Positions 1-11,191 of a DNA stretch of 64,000 nucleotides are shown piece after piece; position 1 is the stretch's first letter, and every line of letters begins with the position of its first letter. Under the pieces are notes generated by a model. The model did no database searches and was not told the origin of the DNA. It saw only the letters and a list, made by a program, of their open reading frames with translations. The stretch comes from Atopsyche davidsoni (lineage: Eukaryota; Arthropoda; Insecta; Trichoptera; Hydrobiosidae), in contig JAILWY010000002.1 of NCBI GenBank assembly GCA_022113835.1, positions 8,906,501 through 8,970,500 on the forward strand, given 5' to 3'. The position numbers and the translations under genes were made by a program.

Positions 1-3000
1 AAATTTATAAAATTCATTATTTTTTTATTTTGTAAAATATATTTTTAAAAAAAAAGATTATTTTCAAACATTTTTTTAGATATTTTTTTTTATTATCTGA
101 GTATATTTTATCTCTCATTAAACATGAGGGGTGGTCGTGGGGGATGCTCCGATACCGGGAGACGTGGTTCGGTTGGCGCAGCATAATGCTGCCCGCCCCG
201 GTGGAGCTGCGCTATTCCCCAAAGTACTATTTTTAATTAGAGAATCGCCAGGGAAATCGCATCGCAACGCATCGGCCATGAGCGACAGCCCCACGTGAAA
301 TGTCTTCCGCTAAAAATACATCGTGTCTATTAATATTTTCTTACTCTGACCACTAAGCAAGCATTATCTCACAATTCAAATGAATAATAATAAATTATTA
401 AAAAAAAAAAAATTGACATTCATGTTTCTAACACCCTGTATCTGTTTAAGGCTAATCGATGGTATTACAAAGCATTATATATTTTAAACGCCTTCTTGCT
501 GCCTTTTTTAAGCTTTGATATACACAAAACATATTTTTTTATTAAATTGCACATAAATAGTAATCAATATTTAAATTAAAACTACGAAAAGCCATATAGC
601 TAAAAGATAACAACGCGTTTCTACAGGCTGTCTGACAAAGGCCTCAAGTATGTGAGGATATTCATATTAGTAGTCAAATATTAATTTATTTGTATTTTTG
701 AGATAAAGTTAGAAATAAAAGGAAACCTTAATATCATGTGAATACAATCGTGACCTATACAATCTGTAATTCTGTGGGCAGAAGGTCACATCAAATTTTG
801 TTTACCGTAATATTAAATTGAGGCAGCACACGTCTGAAAGACTTCACTTTTGTTTCTTGTATCCAGATTTCTTGGATTTATTTCTTACGAATTTCGGCAA
901 AGTTTAAAAGGTCACCTACCCCTGACATTTAACATGTTGGAAATAATTAAAGCATATGCCTTTACGTTATACGCAAAAACATGCTATTAACCACTCAATA
1001 TTTTCGCTCTTCATTTAGACAAATTTAATTTTAAAAATGATGTTCAAAATCTACATATATTATACATGATGAACACATCTACCGATAGTACGTCGAACAT
1101 TGTGTAAGACTGTATTTTTGATATATATTGTATCTTTATTCTACAGGTTGTTGAAGAGGTGGGTAGGCAATCAGTGAGCAACGTTGTTTAGTTTCAACGT
1201 CTCTGGAATGCGTCAACTTTTACACAAGCAAATAACACTTACATGTAATTGACGGGTTTTCATTTTCTTTGAACATGAAAACATTTAATAACTTTTACAT
1301 AACTGAAAGGAACTGGAAATTCTGAAAGCAGTCATGCCACCACGCGACAGTTCAGTCTAATCACAAACCTTGCCGAAACTAAAGTTCTTTGAGTAAATCT
1401 TTACATCAAATAGCATAAATATAAATTGACTTTGAATATTCCGAGATTTCTAAAAATTATTTTATGTTAATAATCTAAATAAATTGATTATTTGTGTCGT
1501 TAGTAAATATTTTTATGAGTGTATATTAGTTTTATTAGTAAACTTATTTTAAACAAACATGAACACGTCGAGATATCCATAAATGTATTATTAACATATT
1601 CTATCCAATTACCTAGTCAAGTCACTAATTCAAATTATTTGATCACGCATATAAATAGTAAACATGTAACGTGCAGCATAAAATTAACAGTAATGTTATT
1701 GCAAGCTTCTACACTTCGTTAACTCGATAAGAACTACCCTAGAAGAAAGCTCCTAACAGCGCACAATAGAAGAGTCTTATAAATTTCTTCAAGAATTCGT
1801 TACAAGGATTTTCTATTCATCCTCAGATATAGAAAGAATAATTGATTTCAGGGATTCCCCGCATTCTATAAGCCTGATTGTATCGGCTCCTTCATAAAAA
1901 TAACTTCCATAATTGGATTGATGCCTGTTTGCTTTCTATACAATAACTTGCCTCAAATCTTCTCCCTTATAATGATTGATGCCGGTGCTGATATATGAAA
2001 CAAACTGATTGAGAATTTTATTTGCACACTTTTATCCTTGCTCCGCTCCCGACTAACCCCGCCTTTGTATCGAGGGGCGAATAAAGAAACTTCTATTAGG
2101 CGGAATGATTCTACGTTTTGATTTACTTTTGCAGACCTTCCGAGAAATTACTGATTGATGTTTCTAATACTGTGCACCCCCTGTCCATATTCATGTCCAC
2201 CACGTGTGAAATCATTTTTAATTTAACTCATCGCTTATTTTCCCTGACCACGTACATTTTAATCAAATTATAACGTGAAAATAAAATATCTCCTTTTAGG
2301 TTTTTTTTATAATTAAAAGCAATATTTGTCTACCTGCGTAATTAACATCAACATATTTAACATGACGGGAATTAATTAATTTATAAATAATCTGCTAAGT
2401 GAGTATAACAGAACAACTTCATTGAATACTAAATCTTTTTTTACTGTTCATAAACGTTTTGAACCAAATTAAATTTTTAGTGAATCAGAAGTTTGATCAG
2501 ATATTTAACCCAATATAAAAGTATCTTTACTTAAAAAAATTAATTAATTGCTTATATAGCGCAGCAAAGTACATTTTAGACTAAAAAGCCATTTTTTATG
2601 TGCTTTATAGTATTACCTTGAGTTGTGTACATTCCATCCGGGGGACAAAAGTTTTACAACATATTGTATCAAATTGAACTATTAACCTAGGGCAGTAGTT
2701 TTATTTATAACATACATGAGAATTAAAAACAATTAGCACTCATATATAAAATAAGCAGCTAGTTACTCTCTGCAGTTGGGTTGCGACTGGGGAGCATGTT
2801 CGGGGCACTCCGCTAAAGGTTACACGTATGAACCTCATGTATGTAAATAGCCACCTACATTTACGTAGAATAAATAGGCTGCCCCATGTACCTACAGAAA
2901 TATATTACTGGGTACGTTTACCTGAATAAAGCATCGCATCATTGGGCAAATGTTATTCACGGTTGGCGGGATGGTCGTGTTTTTAGTCGGCCATTACTTC

Positions 3001-4284
3001 CGCGGTGCGCCAGTAAAGGGCGGAAGCGAGAAGGAGCTTCCGCGAGTCTTCCTTCCCCCTCGCTCTGGAGGGCGGCAGTCGGGGGATTTAATTTTAAGAC
3101 GTCATAAAAATAAGGCTCTCATTTAGTATTTTTTAGCATTTTTATTTAAATTTTTGATACCTGAATATTTCATGTTTATGCCATGATACGATCTCCATTT
3201 TTATTTTATTTTTACTTCTCAGAAGACTGTCATTACAGGATTAAAACATAAATTCAGGTAAAAAAGAAAAACATTTTTTTTATCTTTCAATGAAGTATTT
3301 ATTTATATAATATCGGCGTAAATGGCGAAAAAATGATCTGTCAAAATATTATTATAAACTATTTCACTTATCTTATCGTAAATATTTTTTTTATCAATAC
3401 ATCAAAAACTATCATTCTGCAATGCCTCAGTAAAATTTAGTTTCGTTAAATTTTATTTTCTTTAAATTATAAAAACTCTGTTTTACCAATTTACAACTAA
3501 AATCTGATATAACTGAAAAGAGATTCAGAAAAATATCTATTTCGTTTACGGCTTTATGAATAATATGAAAATGAAGATTTTACAGCAGCACTATTACTGA
3601 ATGTTAAAATTTAATCTAAAATTGAATACATTCAAGTATTTGAAATGAAATTGAAATTCATGAAGCGTTCTAAATATTCAGATAAAGCCACGACCGTATA
3701 AGCAGCGAGGCCACCTCAACAGAAAGGCCGGAATTAACGGCCAACACAATCTAACATGCATCGCCATGAAATTTCAAAATCATAAACCTTAATTTAAAAC
3801 TACCCCGGCTGACCGATCCGCTACCCCGCTCTCCCTCTACCCTAAACTTTTACGACCCTATTTTCACATACAAGAGTAAAAGTATACGAATTTGTAGTAT
3901 CCAACGACTTACAATAAAGCTATAAACGAACATATTCAACATTATAATAGCCTCGTGCAAGTATCTCGTTTTTGTGTTCCCCTCTTCTATGGCACGAGTA
4001 GTTACTCGGTTAAATGGATGTACGCTATGAAAGAAATTATGGGAATATAAACGCGTGCATAATATTTTCTACCCCATTGTGTTGTTATTATATATTTTAA
4101 TTGAGACACTGAAAGCAGTGAAATACGAAACCTGCGTAGCCTCCAGCATAATTTCAAACACAACTAATACGAGTATCACGGGTAAAATCATTATTATTAT
4201 ACTTTTTTGACATTGTATGGTTGATACAAGCTACAACAATTTATGTTATATTTTCACCCACCACTCTATGCATCAAAATAACAT
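1..4284. other. AT-rich intronic or intergenic DNA, no gene seen
   Basis: No convincing exon, RNA gene or intact mobile element is visible. The stretch is AT-rich with homopolymer runs and many stops in all frames. Two GC-richer patches stand out, at about 125-300 and 2940-3110; the second has a 73-codon open frame of arginine- and serine-rich sequence that resembles no family I know. If the Ig exon at 7330 belongs to a plus-strand gene, this stretch is probably part of the intron upstream of it. Confidence 0.6.
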
Positions 4285-4585
4285 ACTTTTTCTTCGTCTA
4301 TTGCCTCTCCTCAGACCATTTCACTGAGCATATACTCATGCAGAACCAGTGTTCTCCGGATCCTTCTACACCGCAGTTTCATATAGAAAAAAAAATCTGT
4401 AGCACTATTATAAATTCTTCCCTTACAAAGCTCTGACATTTAGATCTGATACTCATTCTGCAGCAAGTTACAGAAACAATATCAGGAGCCCCACCTCGAC
4501 AAAGTTATTATCGGTCCTTCACACACGCTCAGGGTACAGAATGGCAGCCATGCACAAGCAACAGAATGGGGAGAGCTGTGAGATT
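4285..4585 (+). repeat. Interspersed repeat R1, copy 1
   Basis: This copy shares several blocks with 5893-7252 and 46807-47152. They include 'ccttctacaccgcagttt', 'ccacctcgacaaa' and 'cacgctcagggtacagaatg', and the end 'gcagccatgcacaagcaac'. It has no long open frame and no terminal inverted repeat that I can see, so the class is unknown (a SINE-like, LINE-tail or old nonautonomous element). The three copies are diverged by substitutions and small indels. Confidence 0.7.
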
Positions 4586-4739
4586 AAATTAATAAATTAT
4601 TTTAATAAGTACATTATTCAAACTTCTGTTCCCAAATATAATTTTAATTAAATAATTGGCTGTTTATCGTGGCGAACAAAGTGTTTTCGTGTTTGAAAGC
4701 CTGGTAAATACTTGTCAGCGGGCATCTCGACACCCTGCA

Positions 4740-4957
4740 AATGAAGCGTGCGGAAACGCAATACGACAAACGGCATCCCAAACACTCAGAGAAGCCAATA
4801 GTTCCGGGGAAATCTAATATATTGTCAAACAGCAGAGGCCCTCACCCACTGGGCGCGTGATATGATTAAGTACTGAAGGCCGCCCCTCGGCCCGCCCAAA
4901 GAGACTACCGCGGAGATCTCTGATTATCAAACGCAATCTAATTAGGGCGGCCCGGTC
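4740..4957. other. GC-richer island (candidate noncoding regulatory DNA)
   Basis: This CpG-containing stretch lies between AT-rich flanks and just before the duplicated segment at 4958. The minus strand is open for about 80 codons across it, but the peptide is unrecognised. It may be conserved noncoding DNA; nothing more specific can be said. Confidence 0.3.
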
Positions 4958-5272
4958 GGCAGCTGCTGGACCGAAAAATCCTCGGACGCGCTCTGTAACG
5001 ACGTATGGGAATATTTTGTTTATTAGTTGCTTGGAATGATGTTGATTCTGTGAAAAATACACATGGTTGAGTTGAATAATTATATTTTCGAAGGTTCCTC
5101 TTTTTATCTAAATATTTTTTCTAATTTGCTTAGAGCCATGGCATATAAAATTACCTTTGTTATTGTACAAGCTTGTAGCGAGTTTTAATTACAATAAACT
5201 TTTATAAATTTAATAAAGTTAATAAAACATACTATACTATACAAGCCTAAATATTTATTTTTAATTTACATT
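4958..5272. repeat. Local direct duplication, copy 1
   Basis: The segment beginning 'ggcagctgctggaccgaaaa' recurs about 398 bp downstream at 5356-5706 in the same orientation, with scattered substitutions and small indels. Together they form a local direct duplication, not a dispersed repeat that I can find elsewhere in the window. Copy 1 is continuous with the GC-richer island on its left, so it is probably the source copy. Confidence 0.8.
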
Positions 5273-5355
5273 TATCAAATACTTTATATTGGTCAAAAAA
5301 ATCAGTCTCTAAGATATTAAAATAGTCGTAGAGCTAATCACGTCAATTTCGTGTT
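5273..5355. repeat. Spacer repeat shared with 8282-8366
   Basis: The segment between the two duplicated copies contains 'aaaatagtcgtagagctaat' and 'caatttcgtgtt', and matches 8282-8366 closely over about 80 bp in the same orientation. No open frame is present. Confidence 0.65.
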
Positions 5356-5706
5356 GGCAGCTGCTGGACCGAAAAATCCTCGGACGCACTCTGTGACGAC
5401 ATATGGGGATATTTTGTTTATTAGCTGCTTGGAATGATGTTGATTCTGTGAAAAATACACATGGTTGAGTTGAATAATTATATTTTCGAAGGTTCCTCTT
5501 TTTATCTAAATATTTTTTCTGATTTGCTTAGAACCATGGCATTTTTTTAAAAAGTATAAAATTACCTTTGTACAAGCTTGTAGCGAGTTTTAATTACAAC
5601 AAACTTTTAAAAATTAAATAAAGTTACTAAAACATACTATACTATACAAGCCCGGTAAAATGTTTAAAAAAAGGCTATATCCAAAATATTTATTTTTAAT
5701 TTACAT
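5356..5706. repeat. Local direct duplication, copy 2
   Basis: This is the second copy of the 4958-5272 segment. It differs by several transitions (for example cgcgctctgtaacgacg versus cgcactctgtgacgaca) and by insertions such as 'cccggtaaaatgtttaaaaa' near its right end. Confidence 0.8.
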
Positions 5707-5970
5707 TCAAGAAAGGACGTCAAAATGTAAAGAACCTTCTTACTGTAGAAACGTGGTAAAATACTGATTATATCTATTGAATCATATTAATAATAAAGTT
5801 TATGTAATATAAAATATTAAAATAACACATTTTTATTGTTATAGTCTAAACAAGCGTTTTTCAAGTATTTCTTCCAAAAAAGAGCGGGTGTCTCCTCTCA
5901 GAGGGAATTGGCGACCATATATTTATGCTGAGCCAGTGTTCATGGTTTTTATAGGGAGAATAGTGTAGTT

Positions 5971-6859
5971 CAGGGGTCCCCAGACTTTTTGCACCTAAGA
6001 GCCACCTACATTCTAGAATTCCATACCATTTATTTTTTTAAGGTACATATATATATATAGTTGGACATAGTCAATAATACATATACTGCACAAAAATATT
6101 TAATTCAAAAAATATTTTTAAAAAGTTGTTTATATTTTTATGTAAAATATGACTAATAATGACTTTGACATCGCTTTCACCTCACTTTTATCCACGCAAA
6201 AATATCAGAAACACTTTCCCATCGCTTTCACCTTACTTTTACCACCGCAAAAATATCAGATAGACTTTCAAATCGCTTTCACCTCACTTTTATCCACGCA
6301 AAAATATCAGAGGCACTTTCACATCGCTTTCACCTTACTTTTACCACCGAAAAAATATCAGATGGACCTTTCACATCGCTTTCACCTCACTTTTATCACC
6401 GCAAAAGTATCAGATAGACTTTCACATAGCTCTCACCTCACTTTTACCAACGCAAAAATATCAGATAGACCTTTCACATCGCTTTCACCTCACTCATACT
6501 ACCGCAAAATTATCAGAGACAGTTTCACATCGCTTTCACCGTTCGACCGCAAAAATATCAGATTTATATTTATTCAGCAATTTTTCTTCCAAGTATTTGA
6601 ACAATATCGTGATCGCATTATTTAAAGGGCGTTTTTACAGAGGCGAAGACAAACCAAACTACTCTTTATATGATTTTCTGGAATGAATTATTATTTAGAA
6701 AATTATAACGATATAACTATTTTTTCTTATACTTCTCTGTTTAATTATTAAATACAATTTTATCATAACATTTTATAGTTAACTTAAATAAAAAAATTTC
6801 ACACGTGAAACGGTCGACGGGCGCCATGGTGCCCACGGGCATAGGCTTGGGGACCACTG
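5971..6859. mobile_element. hAT-superfamily nonautonomous element, 889 bp
   Basis: The termini are inverted: the left end begins CAGGGGTCCCCAGAC, and the right end read on the minus strand begins CAGTGGTCCCCAAGCC. This CAG...GTCCCCA form is typical of hAT elements. It is flanked by an 8-bp target duplication with one mismatch, gtgtagtt (5963-5970) and gtgtagtg (6860-6867). The copy of the host repeat at 46.9 kb shows the unoccupied site. No transposase frame remains; the interior is AT-rich apart from the minisatellite at 6163-6565. Confidence 0.85.
6163..6565 (+). repeat. 51-bp minisatellite, about 8 units, inside the hAT element
   Basis: The anchor 'tcgctttcacc' recurs at about 6171, 6222, 6273, 6324, 6376, 6427, 6479 and 6530, giving a period of 51 bp with two 52-bp steps. 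Each unit contains 'gcaaaaatatcaga'. Because 51 is divisible by three, the array lies in a 158-codon open frame (6149-6625). That frame is a by-product of the repeat: the two 52-bp steps shift it, and the peptide is low complexity. It should not be called a gene. Confidence 0.9.
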
Positions 6860-7028
6860 GTGTAGTGGGTCCCCGGGTCCTTCTACACCGCAGTTTTATA
6901 TTCAAAAGAGAAGTCTGCGTATTACTTCAGATCTGATACTCCTTCTGCAGCAGGCTGCAGGTGTCCCCTTTCCTCGACAAGTTACTTCCAGAGCACATCC
7001 CTCTACAATCATTCCAATTCCACTACTC

Positions 7029-7184
7029 CAGTGTTTTTCAACCTGTGGATCGTAACGCCTTACTAGGGGGGTCGCGGGTAAAAGAAAAAGACAAATCTTT
7101 GTAGGTCCTACATTAAAATATAAATATTTTTATGAAGGCCCTAAGCCTAGGGGGTCGCGTATTTTAAAACCATAAAAAACACTG
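7029..7184. mobile_element. hAT-type MITE, 156 bp
   Basis: The left end CAGTGTTTTTCAACC matches the inverse of the right end AAAAAACACTG. The flanks are an 8-bp target duplication with one mismatch, cactactc (7021-7028) and cactacta (7185-7192). The internal 'gggggtcgcg' block occurs twice. The element sits in the host repeat R1, and the related copy near 47.07 kb lacks it. There is no coding capacity. Confidence 0.8.
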
Positions 7185-7329
7185 CACTACTACATCACTT
7201 TACACACGCTTAGGGCACAGAGTGGCAGCCATGCACTAGCAACAGAATGGTGTATATTAAAACTTTTTTTTTTGTGTGTATTATATTATATAGGTGAGCT
7301 ATGACTTATGATTGTTTTATCCTCTACAG

Positions 7330-7489
7330 GATAAGCAGGTGGTGCAGAACATGACGGTGGGGGTGATCCTGAGCACTCGCTCGCTGGTGCTGCAGCGCGT
7401 GGCTCGCCAGGATGCCGGCTCTTATGCCTGCAGAGCAGCCAACGCGCGCGGCGAGGGCTCCTCCCAGCCTGTACGGCTTCGTGTGCAAT
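7330..7489 (+). CDS. Internal exon of an immunoglobulin-superfamily cell-surface protein (Sidestep-like)
   Basis: This 160-nt exon lies between a CTCTACAG acceptor and a GTAAGT donor. It starts in phase 0 and ends one base into a codon. Its 53 residues cover the C-terminal half of an Ig domain: SLVLQRV (18-24), then the diagnostic D-A-G-S-Y-A-C (28-34) with the second disulfide cysteine at 34, then the closing strand PVRLRVQ (47-53). N7-M-T9 is a potential N-glycosylation site. The first cysteine and core tryptophan must lie on an upstream exon, which I could not find here. The stretch VGVILSTRSLVLQRV most resembles Sidestep family Ig domains, transmembrane axon-guidance proteins that bind Beaten-path proteins. 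That assignment rests on remembered family pattern, and other Ig cell-adhesion proteins remain possible. The high GC of the exon contrasts with the AT-rich flanks. hAT insertions lie on both sides. Confidence 0.85.
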
Positions 7490-7686
7490 GTAAGTCATCC
7501 TCTCACCTACCCATCTGACTTACCCATTATAAAATGCTTCATTAATTTCATACATATTAATATTAAAAAAAAAAAAAAAAAATCATGCTTTTAAACCAAA
7601 ACTGTGAAGAAGCACACGCACTGAAAACTCGAAGAATATCGCGTTACATGTTATATAATACAAGGATTTCTTTTGTTTGTTTAAAT
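7490..7686 (+). other. Start of the intron downstream of the Ig exon
   Basis: The intron opens with GTAAGT at 7490, followed by AT-rich sequence and a poly(A) run near 7566-7582. The reading frame continues only about ten codons past the donor before a stop, as expected for intron sequence. No branch site or nearby downstream exon is recognisable. Confidence 0.6.
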
Positions 7687-8226
7687 CATATTTTCCCAAA
7701 CTATTTGTCCCGTCGGGTCGACGGCCCGTTGTCGAGTTTTCCTGTTTTTCGTCTGTCTGTTCTCGGTCGCCAAAGTTCCCACGTTCCTAAGCTGTACAGG
7801 TGTCCTTATTTTCTCGGAATATTCGTCAAATCAATTTGTTTTATTACACCCATTGGCCAATACAACCAATTAGCTCGCTGCCCATTTGAATTTATTAGCC
7901 CCTGTAAATGATTTTTTTAAAAAAGGCAACACGATCGTAATGGTTCGTCTTCTTATGTCATAAGTTCCAAAAAGATACGTCGGTATAGTTTTACAATGCC
8001 GAAAGTCTCGTTTCTCGAGCATTTGGCACGATACAATCTGTGTTCGGTGCATTATGACATTTACGAAATGTCTAAATTTTGGTGATGACCTGCTTAAATG
8101 GGATCCATTCTCATAGACCCCCATTTACAGTTCATGGACCCCCAATTTTATTTTTCGCTGTCATCGACCCCTTGCAGGGCGAAATCGAAGCCTGGGGGTC
8201 GATATTGACCACTTTGGGAACCTCTG
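7687..8226 (-). mobile_element. hAT-type nonautonomous element, 540 bp
   Basis: It is flanked by a perfect 8-bp target duplication, gtttaaat, at 7679-7686 and 8227-8234. The right end on the minus strand begins CAGAGGTTCCCAAAGTGG, and the left end begins CATATTTTCCCAAACTAT, so the terminal repeats are imperfect but alignable. Subterminal 'gacccc' blocks are common in hAT-type MITEs. Open frames inside match no transposase domain that I know. It lies about 200 bp into the intron after the Ig exon. Confidence 0.8.
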
Positions 8227-8281
8227 GTTTAAATCATGATATACGTGTCTATTGAAAATTTAGTTTTAAAAAATGTATGCT

Positions 8282-8366
8282 TAATAAAATACTTTATACT
8301 GGTAAAAAAAATCAGTCTTAAAGAAGTTAAAATAGTCGTAGAGCTAATCACATCAATTTCGTGTTT
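8282..8366. repeat. Repeat shared with 5273-5355
   Basis: About 80 bp closely match the spacer between the two local duplications at 4958-5706, including 'aaaatagtcgtagagctaat'. It may mark an older duplication of this neighbourhood. No function is apparent. Confidence 0.65.
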
Positions 8367-8569
8367 TGTCACGCATTTTCAAATCCAACGAAATCGCAAA
8401 TTTATAAGCAGATTGAAAATGCAAATAACGCCGGGATGAATTCCCAAAACTCCTGAAGATATTACACTTATTTTACATAAAACAATATCAGCTTTAATTA
8501 AAAGTGCTTTTTGTTCATATTGCAAAAACATTAGGTTTCTTGAGTGAACAATTTCTATTACAAGTAATA

Positions 8570-8840
8570 ATTAATTTCCCTGCGCGATTGTACGCAGCGC
8601 CATTTCTAAGAATCGGGTCTTCGCTGGGACACGGAAAACATTAAAAGATTATGACGAGTGAAGGGAAATAAATTTACATCCGGTCTATCGGAACGGGCAA
8701 AATACGATCCCTCGGTGAGGAAATTCATCGAATAAAATTAATCGAAAGCTTCAGTATTCTAGCTTTTTATCACCGCTACCGTTCGTCGCGCTGCTTTTTA
8801 TCGTAAACCTCGCTTCTTGAAAACGATTTTTGATTAACAA
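8570..8840. other. GC-richer island (candidate noncoding regulatory DNA)
   Basis: This CpG-containing block has no open frame of note and includes paired 'ctttttatc' words (8765 and 8793). AT-rich DNA surrounds it. It resembles the other islands in the window that have no coding signal. Confidence 0.3.
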
Positions 8841-10200
8841 TAAAAAAAATAGCCAAATTAGCAAACAAGTGTATCAATGAGCGCGTTTGACTGTTGCGAT
8901 TTTTATTATATAACTTTTTAAAAAATGCGTTGATAGCGAAGTACTGCAATGCAAAATCACAATAAAATCAAAAATTAGGTTACAAATTTAGTACCTTTAA
9001 GTGTATATTTATATGGATGTTGAATCAAATAAAAAGCAGGTATATTTTTTTACGATGAACTTACTAAATATATCATATAAATATAATCTAAAAGTTTTTT
9101 TTTTGTGACAACGGCGTAAAGCTTTTTTTCTAAATGCACATTAATTAACAAAACTACATTTCTTTGACATATTTTATTCACATCATATTTTATTCACAAA
9201 TTATTGAATTATAAAAAATTGTCTATATTAAAGTATTGCATTTCAATAAATTGCTTAAGGTTTTTTTTTGTGACCTGCCGACACTCTCGCCATCCTCCTC
9301 CTCCGAGAAAGCTGTACTTTAATGAGCTTCCACGCTTCAAATGGTACTGAGAATTTTACGGAATAATCTAGAAGCACTTTTAAAAATATTACTTTCATCG
9401 AGGAGCGATGAGTTACCGTTTTTAAAGCTTTGAAAATTATTTCGAATGTTTGCAATCTGAATTTTAATAAAATTAAATTAAATTTGGTTATTCGTTATAA
9501 ACCCTGTCCATTGAGCAAGTAATAATTTGTATATTAAAAGGTTTAAAACTCTCCAATTATTATCAATTAAAGAATTGTCAAATCGAAATGTTATTTAGTA
9601 TACCTTTGCGAGCGCACCTCTACGAGTGTCCCTGAAGTAGAGAACAAAGCAATCCTGTACCACAAACCTGCGTCATGTTTATATTGCCATGGCGCAATCA
9701 CTTTCTTGAAGGTTGTGCAAATATACTTTAAATTGTGAGAAGTGCTTTGGAATTAAATAAAATGATTATTCTGGAATAAATATTAAATATCGATTACTAG
9801 TTTGAGAGCAAATATAATCATAAAAATGTCAAAGCAATATTTAAAAAAAGTATGCTGTTAGTTCGAAATGCTAATAATTAATAAAATGTATGGATCAAAT
9901 ATTATATAACATCCGAAATATACAGCGTGTCTAATATAGATAATACGGTCTGGATATATTCGGTATTACGCAGCATGTTATAATTATATCAAAATTAATA
10001 CTTTAATATACATTACACTGTACTACAGTCATTATCTTAATACTTGCGAGCACAAGTTACTCGTAGTACAAATAAGTACGTCTTAGCGAATACGTATACG
10101 CAACCACCCATCACACGATACGAAATCTCGTAAATTCATAACGAGATAATCTCATCTGGATAATGATATTTTTGTTTATAATTCAATTAAAATTCCCTCT
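8841..10200. other. AT-rich stretch, no gene seen
   Basis: No repeat boundary, splice-flanked frame or RNA gene was recognised. Short frames on the minus strand near 9255-9455 are lysine- and arginine-rich and look accidental. Confidence 0.5.
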
Positions 10201-10560
10201 AACGCCGAAACTTTTAATCAAGCCGGCTAAAACATTAACAATCTTAGGGAATAATACCCTCACGTTCGTGAGGGATTGATCCAATTTGCAGGGTGCGTTT
10301 AGTAACATTGTTCGTCTGATGCAAAAGTTGGAATATCTTTGCCGGAATTAAATCAAACCGAGTTTCTCTCCCCGGAGGTATTTACGGAACTTCTTAATGC
10401 AATTTATTGTTTTGAAAACGTGAAGCCATTTTAAACTGTGCCCGCCGCCTGGAGGTGCGACTCCATCGACTTGTATTTTTGTCCTCGTTGTTTTTGTATG
10501 TTTACAGGATAACATAACTTGCCTCTCAGATACAAACGAAGTACAATATTTCATAACAGC
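10200..10560. other. GC-richer island, no coding signal
   Basis: The 'taccctcacgttcgtgaggg' hairpin at about 10255-10274 and a GC-rich block near 10440 sit in an otherwise AT-rich region. The minus strand holds a 68-codon frame with no recognisable domain. Confidence 0.25.
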
Positions 10561-11044
10561 TGCTTTTATATCAATTCAATAGTAAATTCTCATATTAAAT
10601 AAATATATTTTCAAAAAAAATCAAACGAGTTATTTGTTCAATTATTTGGCAAATCGGCAGTACAAAGATATGTTACGAAAGCGTTAAACAAATATTTGTT
10701 TTTTTCTAAATACATTCTCAAAGAAAGTTTATATCAAACGACACAATTTTTCAGCATCAGTTACTCAAAGGTTTTTCTTTCTACAGAGAATTTTATAATA
10801 TTAGTAGTGCATTAATATTATCGCACAGGTTTTAAGTTTCCATAAATCTTTGTTGATTAATCACAAAAAAATTCTACTTAGGTTTTACTGGTACATGTTT
10901 ATATTTATATATACTAGGAAGAGATGACTTTTAATACAGGCATAACCACGTGATGTGCTTAGCATAATGGATGTTTTAATTAGTATGGCACGTTCTCTGG
11001 TAATACCTAGCGACAAACACCAACTGCCTGTTAGTGTTACTTAC

Positions 11045-11191
11045 CTGGGCAAGAAGTCTGGCTCTCGCGTGCAGGTAGCGAGGTACAAGGGGCTGGCGGG
11101 GAGGTGTGCTCATAGCAGGGAGTGCTCTCTTTCACTGCGCCGGAGACTGGATGCAATCCAGACCGCGGCGGGCGCCTCGTGAAGGGTAATC
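11045..11191 (-). other. Candidate minus-strand exon, unrecognised
   Basis: On the minus strand a strong acceptor (a long T tract ending TTTTTTCAG) precedes 147 GC-rich bases that end at CCCAG followed by GTAAGT. One frame is open throughout, with phase requiring two bases from the previous exon; the peptide is proline-, serine- and cysteine-rich and matches no family I recognise. The other two frames have stops. It could be a coding exon, a noncoding transcript exon, or a regulatory island with fortuitous splice-like ends. It is on the opposite strand to the Ig exon. Confidence 0.3.

Larger units (their letters stand above)
5893..7252 (+). repeat. Interspersed repeat R1, copy 2, split by two hAT insertions
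   Basis: R1 sequence runs 5893-5970, resumes at 6860-7028 and again at 7185-7252. The gaps are exactly the two inserted elements described separately. With them removed, the order of blocks matches the uninterrupted copy at 46807-47152 ('gctgagccagtgttcatgg', 'gtccttctacaccgcagttt', 'ttccagagcacatccctc', 'tggcagccatgcac'). The repeat ends about 78 bp before the Ig exon. Confidence 0.8.

Noticed and set aside
6149..6625. 158-codon ATG-initiated frame
   Set aside because: It is produced by the 51-bp tandem repeat inside a hAT element; two 52-bp steps shift the repeat frame and the peptide is low complexity.
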